The position numbers and the translations under genes were made by a program. Shown piece after piece: positions 22,700-29,946 of a DNA stretch of 46,606 nt. Position 1 is the stretch's first letter. The number at the start of each line of letters is the position of its first letter. This DNA is from Herbiconiux sp. (GTDB taxonomy: Bacteria > Actinomycetota > Actinomycetes > Actinomycetales > Microbacteriaceae): assembly GCF_023264855.1 (NCBI RefSeq), contig NZ_JAHFUW010000036.1, positions 1 to 46,606 on the forward strand, written 5' to 3'. The notes beneath the pieces were generated by a model. The model made no database searches and was not told the origin of the DNA. It saw only the letters and a list, made by a program, of their open reading frames with translations.

Positions 22700-24199
22700 G
22701 GCGGCGCCCCACAGGGGCGGGCGGGGCTTGTCGAGGTCGATGTTGACGGCCTTCGTGGTGGAGTACTCGTCGAGGGTCTGGGCGGCGGTCTCGCGGCCGA
22801 AACCGCTGTCGCCGACGCCGCCCATGGGCATGCCCGCCGGGAGGTCGAACCACTTGTTCACCCAGACCATGCCGCTGCGCAGCTCCCGGGCCACCAGGTG
22901 CGCCCGCGCGAGATCCCGCGTCCAGATGCCCGTTGCCAGGCCGTAGCGGGTGCTGTTGGCGCGCCGCACGGCGTCGTCGTAGTCGCTGAAGCGCTCGGCC
23001 ACGGTGACCGGGCCGAACACCTCGTTGCGGGCGATGCGGGAGGCGCCCGCGTCGTCGGCGAGCATCACGGGTGCCTGGAAGTAGCCCGGGCCCTCCGGTG
23101 CTGCGCCGCTGGTGAGGAAGCCGATGCCGTCTTCCCGCGCGGTCGCGAGGTGCCCCTGGACGAGGGAGAGCTGCTTCGACGAGACGAGCGGGCCGAGCTC
23201 GGTCGACGGGTCGAGCGCATCGCCCAGACGGATGCGGTCGGCCACCTCCACGAAGGCCCCCACGAAGTCGTCGTAGATCTTCTCGTGCAGCAGCAGCCGT
23301 GACGAGGCGATGCAGGCCTCGCCGTTGGCCATGTAGATGCCGGTCAGAGCGTCCTGAACCGCCCGGTCGAGGTCGGCGTCCTCCGCCACGATCATGGCGC
23401 CCTTGCCGCCCAGCTCCATCAGCGCGGGCGTCAGTGCGAGAGCGGCGTTGCCGAGGATGAGCCGCGCCGTGGCAGGCCCGCCAGTGAAGGTGATCTTCGC
23501 CACGTCGAGGTGCGAGGAGAGTGCGGCCCCGACGGCCCCGTGCCCGCAGACGATGTTGACCATGCCCGGCTCGAGCAGATCCTCGATCAGCTTCATGAAC
23601 TCCAGCACGCTGGCGCTGGCATACTCCGAGGGCTTCACCACGGCGGTGTTGCCGGCCGCCAGCACGGGTGCGAGCTTGTTGGCGAGCGTGATCAGGGGCG
23701 AGTTCCAGGGCAGGATGACCGCGATCACGCCGAGCGCCTCGCGCGTGGTGTAGACCAGCGAGTGCGGGTCGGAGACCGGCACCTGGTCGCCGTGGTGCGC
23801 GCGCACGACGCCGGCGAAGAAGCGGAAGATCGCTGAGACGGTGGGGATGTCGCCCGCGAAGGCCTCGCGGATGGGGCGGCCGTTCTCAGTGGCGAGCAGG
23901 GGCGCGAACGAGGCGCCGTGCTGCTCGAAGCGGTCGGCGATGGCCAGCAGCACGAGCTGGCGCTGCTCGGCCGAGGTGCGCGACCACGCCGGGAAGGCGG
24001 CCTGCGCGGCGCGCACGGCGTCGTCGACGTCGGCCGGCGTGCTCTCCGGCAGCACCGCCCAGGCCTCGCCGATGCTGGGATCGACGGCCTCGAAACTGCT
24101 CGCCGCGGGCCGCCAGACGCCGCCGATGAGGTTCTCGTAGTCGGCTGCGGGGCGGTAGGCATCGCGGTGGAACGCGGTGGCGGCGGGGGCGTTGCTCAT
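22694..24199 (-). CDS. Aldehyde dehydrogenase (NAD(P)-dependent)
   Basis: Protein of 501 residues, standard length. ILPWNSPLITLANKLAPVLAAGNTAVVKPSE forms the cofactor site, the general-base Glu is in MELGGKGA near 262, and the catalytic Cys is in NGEACIASSRL near 296; VWVNKWFDLPAGMPMGGVGDSGFGRE is the C-terminal family motif. It oxidises an aldehyde to the acid; many actinobacterial relatives act on aromatic or semialdehyde substrates. ATG 24199 follows AGAAGGAG. Transcribed away from the LysR-type gene with site E between, so that regulator may control it. A longer N-terminus is possible but adds non-family sequence. Confidence 0.92.
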   Translation of the reverse strand: MSNAPAATAFHRDAYRPAADYENLIGGVWRPAASSFEAVDPSIGEAWAVLPESTPADVDDAVRAAQAAFPAWSRTSAEQRQLVLLAIADRFEQHGASFAPLLATENGRPIREAFAGDIPTVSAIFRFFAGVVRAHHGDQVPVSDPHSLVYTTREALGVIAVILPWNSPLITLANKLAPVLAAGNTAVVKPSEYASASVLEFMKLIEDLLEPGMVNIVCGHGAVGAALSSHLDVAKITFTGGPATARLILGNAALALTPALMELGGKGAMIVAEDADLDRAVQDALTGIYMANGEACIASSRLLLHEKIYDDFVGAFVEVADRIRLGDALDPSTELGPLVSSKQLSLVQGHLATAREDGIGFLTSGAAPEGPGYFQAPVMLADDAGASRIARNEVFGPVTVAERFSDYDDAVRRANSTRYGLATGIWTRDLARAHLVARELRSGMVWVNKWFDLPAGMPMGGVGDSGFGRETAAQTLDEYSTTKAVNIDLDKPRPPLWGAAA

Positions 24200-24272
24200 C
24201 GTGTGGTGCTCCTTCTCGGATGCAGGGGCGATGCAGGCGGCGTGCTCGTCGCGGCAGTTTGTCATGACTCGG

Positions 24273-24284
24273 TGTCGATCGTCA
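24273..24284 (-). promoter_or_regulatory. Operator-like site E between aldehyde dehydrogenase and LysR genes
   Basis: On the minus strand the site reads TGACGATCGACA, preceded by CT so that TTGACG forms a -35-like hexamer. It lies 85 bp upstream of the aldehyde dehydrogenase start (24199) and 40 bp upstream of the LysR start (24325). The downstream NGTAAT block of sites A-C is not present here. Confidence 0.5.
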
Positions 24285-24324
24285 AGAAAAGCGAATACTC
24301 GCGCCACGCCGTACTCTGGCACGC

Positions 24325-25308
24325 ATGGCATCGATCGTGAGCAGGCTACTCGACGGCCGGGTGCGGATGCGGCACTTCCTGCTCGTGCAGGCGGTGGCCG
24401 AGCACGGCACCCTGAGCGGCGCGGCCGCAGCCCTCGGCGTGACGCAGCCCTACGTCACCCGGAGCCTGCAAGAGCTCGAGGCCGCGATCGGCACGACTCT
24501 GTTCGAGCGCGGCCCCCGCGGAGTCGAACCCACGCCCCAGGGGCAGATCTTCGTGGAGTACGCCGCCGCGGTGCTGAACACGATGCGGCAGGCGGGGGAG
24601 CGGCTCGACGACTTCGCCCACGGCGCCTCGACCGGCCTCGTGCGGGTGGGCGTGAACCTCGCCACGGTGCACATGCTTCTGCCGGAGGCGATCCTGCGCT
24701 TCAAGGAGACGGCCTCCTGGGTGACCATCTCGCTGGTCGAGGAGTACCAGACGGCCCTGCGCTCGATGCTCAGCCGCAACGAGCTCGACATGCTGGTGGG
24801 CCGCATCCCCACCGAACGCTCCAGCGAGAACCAGTATCTGCGGCTCTACGAGGATCCGCTCGTCCTGGCGGTGCGGCAGGAGCATCCGCTGCTCGGGCTC
24901 GACGTCGGCGTTCCCGACCTGATGGACCTGCCGTGGATCGTGCCGGGCTATTCCTCGGTGTTCCGCAGCGAGATCGACGGGCTCTTCCTCGTGCACGGCC
25001 TCAGCCAGCCGCGGAACCTGATCGAGAGCTCGACCATCACGGCCACCCGCCCCATCCTGCGCCGCATCGACGCGGTGGCGGTGCTGCCCCGCTCGCTGGT
25101 GCTCGCCGATCCCGCGCTCGCCCCGCTCTCGGTGACCGTCGACACGGTGCCGCGCGAGATCGGGATCACCATCCGGGCGGGCGCGGTCGAGGATCCGGTG
25201 ATCACCGACTTCATCGCCTGTGTGGTGACGGTGGCGCGGGAACTGAGCGAGATGTCATCAGATCGAAACGCGGCCGAGCGTGGGGAAACATCCTCGAAAC
25301 ATTCTTGA
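24325..25308 (+). CDS. LysR family transcriptional regulator
   Basis: Protein of 327 residues. The N-terminal winged helix-turn-helix is clear (RMRHFLLVQAVAEHGTLSGAAAALGVTQPYVTRSLQELEAAIGTTLFERGPRGVEPTPQG), read in pieces at residues 13-72, followed by the linker helix and a periplasmic-binding-like effector domain (VRVGVNLATVHMLLPEAI). LysR proteins usually bind a small pathway metabolite and activate a divergent gene. Here the divergent gene encodes an aldehyde dehydrogenase, and a T-N11-A dyad lies just downstream of the regulator, before the luciferase-like gene, so both may be targets. The gene ends inside a TTGACA box. Confidence 0.92.
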   Translation: MASIVSRLLDGRVRMRHFLLVQAVAEHGTLSGAAAALGVTQPYVTRSLQELEAAIGTTLFERGPRGVEPTPQGQIFVEYAAAVLNTMRQAGERLDDFAHGASTGLVRVGVNLATVHMLLPEAILRFKETASWVTISLVEEYQTALRSMLSRNELDMLVGRIPTERSSENQYLRLYEDPLVLAVRQEHPLLGLDVGVPDLMDLPWIVPGYSSVFRSEIDGLFLVHGLSQPRNLIESSTITATRPILRRIDAVAVLPRSLVLADPALAPLSVTVDTVPREIGITIRAGAVEDPVITDFIACVVTVARELSEMSSDRNAAERGETSSKHS

Positions 25309-25344
25309 CATAGCGCCGAGCTGAGCTATGCCTAATCTGCATAG
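25305..25344 (+). promoter_or_regulatory. LysR-type operator and promoter region before the luciferase-like gene
   Basis: CTATGC-N7-GCATAG (25326-25344) is a perfect 6-bp dyad with the T-N11-A form bound by LysR-type proteins. Overlapping it, CATAGC (25309-25314) and GCTATG (25325-25330) form a second dyad with a 10-base spacer, so three half-sites are arrayed. TTGACA (25305-25310) is a consensus -35 box; TATGCC 16 bp later or TAATCT 22 bp later could be the -10. The region follows the LysR stop directly. Confidence 0.6.
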
Positions 25345-25398
25345 TGTTCCCGTTTACGCATTAGTCACCTTCCGGATCGGCCGTAAAGATTGCGTGTC

Positions 25399-26505
25399 AT
25401 GAAGCACTTACGCTCAGGTGGCACGGGGAACGACTTCCAGCTCGGACTGTTCAGCGCGAACTCCCCGGGCGGCCTGGCCATGACCAAGGCGCCCGATCGG
25501 TGGTCGGGATCGTGGGACGACAACCGCGCGCTCGCCGTGATGGCCGATCAGGCCGGGATCGACTTCCTGCTGCCGATCGCCCGGTTCATCGGCTACGGCG
25601 GCGAGACCGACTTCCACGGCGAGATCCTCGATCCGCTCTCCTGGCAGGCGGGCCTCCTGGCCGTCACCGAGCAGATCGGCGTGTTCGCCACCGTGCACAC
25701 CGCCTTCAACCACCCCGTGGTCACGGCGAAGGCCCTGGCCACCAACTCGCAGATCGGCCACGGCCGCGCGGGCATCAACATCGTGGCCGGCTGGAACAAG
25801 CCCGAGTACGAGATGTTCGGCGTCGACCTGCCGAGCGAGCACGACGCCCGCTACGCCCTCGCCCAGGAGTGGTGGGACATCGTGCAGAAGACCATGACGA
25901 GCGACGAGCCCTTCGACTGGCACGGCGAGCACTACTCGCTCGAGCACGTGCTCGGCAAGCCGAAGGCGTACGGCGGCCTGCCGCCCGTGCTGAACGCCGG
26001 CTCCTCGGCGCAGGGCCGCGAGTACGCCGCCCGCAACGCCGACTTCGTCTTCACCGTCGTGGGCGCACCCGAAGACGGCGCCCCCATCGTCGAGTCGGTG
26101 ACGGCGGATGCCCGTGCCCGGGGCCGCGAGACCGGCGCCATCACCCTCACCCATGTGGTGTGCCGGCCCACCGACGCCGAGGCCGAGGAGTTCCTGCACT
26201 ACTACGCCGACGAGCAGGCCGACTGGGACGGCATCGACAACGCGATGCGCCTGCAGGGTCTGCACGCCAAGACCTTCACGCCCGAGATGCTCAGCACGTT
26301 CCGCGGCCGCTTCGCCGCGGGCTACGGCAGCGCGCCGCTGATCGGCAGCCCCGACACGATCGCGGCCCTCATCCAGCGCTACGCCGACGCCGGGTTCGCC
26401 GGCATCACGCTGAGCTTCATGAACTACCTCGACGAGCTGCCGTTCTTCGTCGAGGAGGTGCTGCCGAGGCTGGAGAGCCGCGGCCTGCGCGGGAGCCGGC
26501 GATGA
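25399..26505 (+). CDS. LLM-class flavin-dependent oxidoreductase, RutA/SfnG-like (copy 1)
   Basis: Bacterial-luciferase-fold monooxygenase of 368 residues using reduced FMN and oxygen. Segments FQLGLFSANSPGG, GIDFLLPIARFIGYGGETDFHG, VFATVHTAFNHPVVTAKALATNSQIGHGRAGINIVAGWNKPEYEMFG and VLNAGSSAQGREYAARNADFVF are those of the RutA (pyrimidine) and SfnG (dimethyl sulfone) branch, where flavin-N5 chemistry or C-N/C-S oxygenation occurs. ATG 25399 is chosen over TTG 25390; the ribosome-binding site is weak. A closely similar copy lies at 39300-40406. It overlaps the hydrolase gene by four bases, and a flavin reductase is not found in the window. Confidence 0.9.
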   Translation: MKHLRSGGTGNDFQLGLFSANSPGGLAMTKAPDRWSGSWDDNRALAVMADQAGIDFLLPIARFIGYGGETDFHGEILDPLSWQAGLLAVTEQIGVFATVHTAFNHPVVTAKALATNSQIGHGRAGINIVAGWNKPEYEMFGVDLPSEHDARYALAQEWWDIVQKTMTSDEPFDWHGEHYSLEHVLGKPKAYGGLPPVLNAGSSAQGREYAARNADFVFTVVGAPEDGAPIVESVTADARARGRETGAITLTHVVCRPTDAEAEEFLHYYADEQADWDGIDNAMRLQGLHAKTFTPEMLSTFRGRFAAGYGSAPLIGSPDTIAALIQRYADAGFAGITLSFMNYLDELPFFVEEVLPRLESRGLRGSRR

Positions 26506-27323
26506 CCACCGGCACGGTGCAGTACGGCTACGCCCGCACGGCGCTCGGCCAGCTGCACTACGCCGAGGCGGGTGAGGGCTCCGCCGTGCTGCTGCTGCAC
26601 CAGACGCCGCGCTCGCTCGACGAGTACGCCGAGCTGATGCCGCTGATCGCTGCCGCCGGGCACCGCGCCATCGCGATGGACATGTACGGCTTCGGGCAGA
26701 GTGCCAAGCCCGAGGGCCCGCAGAGCATCGAGCAGTTCGCCGCCGGGGTCGTGGCGCTCGCCGATGCGCTCGGGCTCGACCGGTTCGCCGTGATGGGCCA
26801 CCACACCGGTGCGGTCGTGGCGATCGAGGTGGCCGCCTCGCATCCAGAGCGCGTGTCGGCCGTCGTGCTGTCGTCGCCTGCCTACACGGATGCCGCCTAC
26901 CGGGCCGCCCACGCGAACGGCCCGGGCGTCGACGAGGCCGACATCGCCGACGACGGATCGCACCTCACCACCCTGTGGGGTCTGCGTGCTCCCTATTACC
27001 CGGGGTCGCGGCCGGATCTGCTCGACCGTTTCATCCGCGACGCCCTCGCTCCCGGAGTCGTGCCCGCCGAGGGTCACCTCGCGTGCGCCCGCTACGTCAT
27101 GGAGGAACGGATCGGGCTCGTGGCCGCACCGGCCCTCGTGATCGGCGCCTCCGACGATCCCTTCGCACTGCCCGACGTGGCACGCGTCGCCGACGCCCTC
27201 GAGCACGCGGCCGCCGTGCAGGTGGCCGTGATCGAAGGCGGCACCATCCCGCTGCTGGAGCACAAGAGTGCCGAGGTCGCCGCCGTGGTGCTGCCTTTCC
27301 TGGCCGAGAGGAGCCGATCGTGA
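26502..27323 (+). CDS. Alpha/beta hydrolase with non-canonical active site (GHHTG)
   Basis: Alpha/beta-hydrolase-fold protein of 273 residues: HQTPRS oxyanion-hole region, MDMYGFGQSAKP, nucleophile elbow, and GASDDPFA carrying the usual acid. The elbow reads GHHTG (residues 99-103), so His101 stands where Ser, Cys or Asp is normally the nucleophile; the C-terminal segment where the catalytic His is expected reads EGGTIPLLEHK, with Thr after the Gly pair and a His six residues later. A standard esterase mechanism is therefore doubtful. The start overlaps the LLM stop and its own stop overlaps the importer ATPase start, so it belongs to the pathway. Confidence 0.87.
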   Translation: MTTGTVQYGYARTALGQLHYAEAGEGSAVLLLHQTPRSLDEYAELMPLIAAAGHRAIAMDMYGFGQSAKPEGPQSIEQFAAGVVALADALGLDRFAVMGHHTGAVVAIEVAASHPERVSAVVLSSPAYTDAAYRAAHANGPGVDEADIADDGSHLTTLWGLRAPYYPGSRPDLLDRFIRDALAPGVVPAEGHLACARYVMEERIGLVAAPALVIGASDDPFALPDVARVADALEHAAAVQVAVIEGGTIPLLEHKSAEVAAVVLPFLAERSRS

Positions 27324-28912
27324 CCACACCGCAGCCCGCCCTCATCCGGGTCGAGAACCTGGTCAAGCGCTTCCCCGGGGTCGTCGCCCTGGACGACGTG
27401 ACGCTGGAGATCCACGCCGGTGAGGTGCTCGCGCTGACCGGCGAGAACGGATCCGGCAAGTCGACCCTCTCGAAGATCGTCGGCGGCCTCTACCAGCCCG
27501 ACGGCGGCCGCATCCTGGTCGACGGCGTGGAGCGCCGGCTCGCCAACCCGCACGCCGCCCTCGAGCACGGCATCGTGCTGATCAGCCAGGAGCTCACGCT
27601 CGCCCCCACCCTCACGGTGGCCGAGAACGTGCTGCTCGGCCGGCTGCCGCGGCGCGGCGGTGCCATCGACTGGCCGGAGACCCGGCGGCGCGCCGCCGAG
27701 GTGCTGGCCGAGCTCGGCGTGCACATCGACGTGGAGCGCCGTGTCGACTCCCTCAGCGTGGAGCTGCAGCAGGAAGTGGAGATCGCCCGCGCCATCTCCA
27801 CCCGTGCCCGCCTTCTCATCCTCGACGAGGCCACCAGCTCGCTCTCCGAGGGCGCCACCCTGCGCCTGCTCGACATCGTCGCCGGGCTCTCCGCCCGCGG
27901 GGTGGCCGTGCTCATGATCACCCACCGCATGCCCGAGATCTACGCCAGCTGCTCGCGGGCCGTGGTGCTGCGAGACGGTGCGCTCGCCGGTGAAGCTCCA
28001 CTGCCCTCCACCGCCGAGCACGAGCTGGTGCGGATGATGGTGGGCCGCGAACTGCTCGACTACTACGGCAGCCGCGTGGCCGCCCCCGCCGAAGTGGTGC
28101 TCGAGGTCGATCGACTGCACACCGCCGACGGCGCGCTGAAGCCGGTCGGTTTCCAGGTGCGGGCGGGCGAAGTTCTCGGCGTGGCCGGCCTCGTCGGTTC
28201 GGGCAAGGCCGAGCTCGCCATGGCTCTCGGCGGAGCCATTCCGGCCCGCGGAGAGGTGCGGGTGGCCGGCCGGCCGCTTCGCCTCGGCAGCCCCCGCCGC
28301 GCCATCGCGGCCGGTGTCGGCTATGTGCCGGACGACCGTCGCCGGGAGGCCTTGCTGCCACCCCGCAGCGTCGCCGAGAACATCAGTCTGGCGTGGCTGG
28401 ACACCATCACGCGCTTCGGCTTCGTGCGGGTCGGCGCCGAGCGCCGCGACGTCTCGCAGGTGGTGACCGACTACGGCGTGAAGACCTCCTCGCTCGACAA
28501 GCGCATCACGCTGCTCTCGGGCGGCAACCAGCAGAAGGCCATCCTCGGCCGCACCTTCGCCCGCGGATGCCCGGTCTACGTGCTCAACGAGCCCACCCGC
28601 GGCGTCGACGTCGGCTCGAAGAGCGCGATCTACGGCTACATCCAGCGGCTGGCGGAGAAGGGCGCGGCGATCGTGCTGATCTCCTCGGAGCTGCCCGAGC
28701 TGATCGGGCTCTCGGATCGGGTCGCCGTCTTCCATCACGGGGGCATCCGCGCCGTGGTGGCGGGTGCGGACCTCACCGAGGAGGTGCTCGGCTCGTACGC
28801 CGTGAGCGGCACCCGCCCCGACGAGCACCCCTCCGCGGTCATCTCGACCGGTGCAATCGAACCCAACGACACCCCCACCAGTGCCGTCAGCGGCGCGGGA
28901 AGGACACGATGA
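27320..28912 (+). CDS. ABC importer ATPase with two nucleotide-binding domains, RbsA/sugar type
   Basis: Protein of 530 residues with two ATPase halves, as in ribose/xylose/galactose importers. The first has Walker A GENGSGKST, signature LSVELQQEVEIARAI and Walker B LLILDEATSSL; the second has a degenerate Walker A GLVGSGKAEL, signature LSGGNQQKAILGRTF and VYVLNEPTRGVDVG, where Asn replaces the usual Walker B Asp of LDEPTRG. A Pro/Thr-rich tail of about 25 residues is extra. GTG 27320 overlaps the hydrolase stop. Ribose-type importers also move inositol, autoinducers and other polyols, so the ligand is open. Confidence 0.92.
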   Translation: MTTPQPALIRVENLVKRFPGVVALDDVTLEIHAGEVLALTGENGSGKSTLSKIVGGLYQPDGGRILVDGVERRLANPHAALEHGIVLISQELTLAPTLTVAENVLLGRLPRRGGAIDWPETRRRAAEVLAELGVHIDVERRVDSLSVELQQEVEIARAISTRARLLILDEATSSLSEGATLRLLDIVAGLSARGVAVLMITHRMPEIYASCSRAVVLRDGALAGEAPLPSTAEHELVRMMVGRELLDYYGSRVAAPAEVVLEVDRLHTADGALKPVGFQVRAGEVLGVAGLVGSGKAELAMALGGAIPARGEVRVAGRPLRLGSPRRAIAAGVGYVPDDRRREALLPPRSVAENISLAWLDTITRFGFVRVGAERRDVSQVVTDYGVKTSSLDKRITLLSGGNQQKAILGRTFARGCPVYVLNEPTRGVDVGSKSAIYGYIQRLAEKGAAIVLISSELPELIGLSDRVAVFHHGGIRAVVAGADLTEEVLGSYAVSGTRPDEHPSAVISTGAIEPNDTPTSAVSGAGRTR

Positions 28913-29946
28913 ACGAGACACTCCTGGAGCGCATCGACGAGAAGCCGGCACCCCCGGCTCGCCGCCCGGTCTGGTCGCGCATCGCGGCCGCCACCGGGCC
29001 CGCGACCGGAGCCATCGCCGGCATCGTCATCCTCACCGTGATCCTCGCCGTCACCCAGCCGGTGTTCCTCACCTGGGGCAACATCACCAACCTGGTCGGC
29101 GCGAACAGCGTCACCCTCGTGCTCGCCCTCGGCGCCACCTTCGTGCTGCTGGCCGGCGGGCTCGACCTCTCACTCGTGGCGGCGAGCGCGGCCACCGGAA
29201 TGGTCTTCGGCCTGATGCTGCAGAGCGGCGCCGACGCCCTCCCGGCGATCGCCGTGACCCTGCTGGCCGGTCTCGTGTTCGGCCTGCTGAACGGCGTGCT
29301 CACGAGCTACGCACGGATCCCGTTCCTCGTGGTCACCCTCGGCACGGCCTCCCTGTTCGCCAGCATCGCGCTGCTGCTGAACGACGGCAAGACCATCAAC
29401 GTGTTCGACTTCCCGGGCTTCGCCTTCGTGAACGACTTCGTGCTGGGTCAGGCATTCGGCATCCCGTTCATCCTGATGTTCGACATCGTGCTGATCGTCA
29501 TCACCGCCGTGGTGCTGCGCTACACGAAGTTCGGCCGCGGCATCTACGCGGTCGGCTCGAACGCCGAGGCGGCCCGGCTGAACGGCATCAACGTGCGGCT
29601 CACCACGATGCTCGTGTACGTGATCGTGGGCTTCACCGCCGCGCTCGCCTCGCTCGTGCAGGTGGGCCGGCTGGCCGGGGCGGCGCCCACCTTCGACGCC
29701 ACGCTGCTGCTCACCGTCATCGCCGCCGTGCTGATCGGCGGCACCGCCTACACCGGCGGCGAAGGCGGCGTCGGCGGCACGGTGCTCGGCGTGCTCTTCC
29801 TCGGCATCATCCAGAACGGGCTCACGCTCACCAGCGTCTCCTCCTTCTGGCGGGGCGCGGTCAACGGAATCGTGCTCATCCTCGCCGTCGCGCTCGGAGT
29901 GGCGCGGCAGTACGGCTGGCTGCGATTCGGACGGAAAGGACGATGA
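28909..29946 (+). CDS. ABC importer permease, RbsC/sugar type
   Basis: Membrane permease of 345 residues, predicted to span the membrane 8-10 times. Family landmarks: NLVGANSVTLVLALGATFVLLAGGLDLSLVAASA, FGLLNGVLTSYARIPFLVVTLGTASLF, and GRGIYAVGSNAEAARLNGINVRLTTMLVYVIVGFTAALASLVQVGRL (cytoplasmic coupling loop). A 30-residue cytoplasmic N-terminal tail precedes the first helix. ATG overlaps the ATPase stop and the gene overlaps the GMC oxidase start. Partners: ATPase at 27320 and binding protein at 32126. Confidence 0.92.
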   Translation: MNETLLERIDEKPAPPARRPVWSRIAAATGPATGAIAGIVILTVILAVTQPVFLTWGNITNLVGANSVTLVLALGATFVLLAGGLDLSLVAASAATGMVFGLMLQSGADALPAIAVTLLAGLVFGLLNGVLTSYARIPFLVVTLGTASLFASIALLLNDGKTINVFDFPGFAFVNDFVLGQAFGIPFILMFDIVLIVITAVVLRYTKFGRGIYAVGSNAEAARLNGINVRLTTMLVYVIVGFTAALASLVQVGRLAGAAPTFDATLLLTVIAAVLIGGTAYTGGEGGVGGTVLGVLFLGIIQNGLTLTSVSSFWRGAVNGIVLILAVALGVARQYGWLRFGRKGR

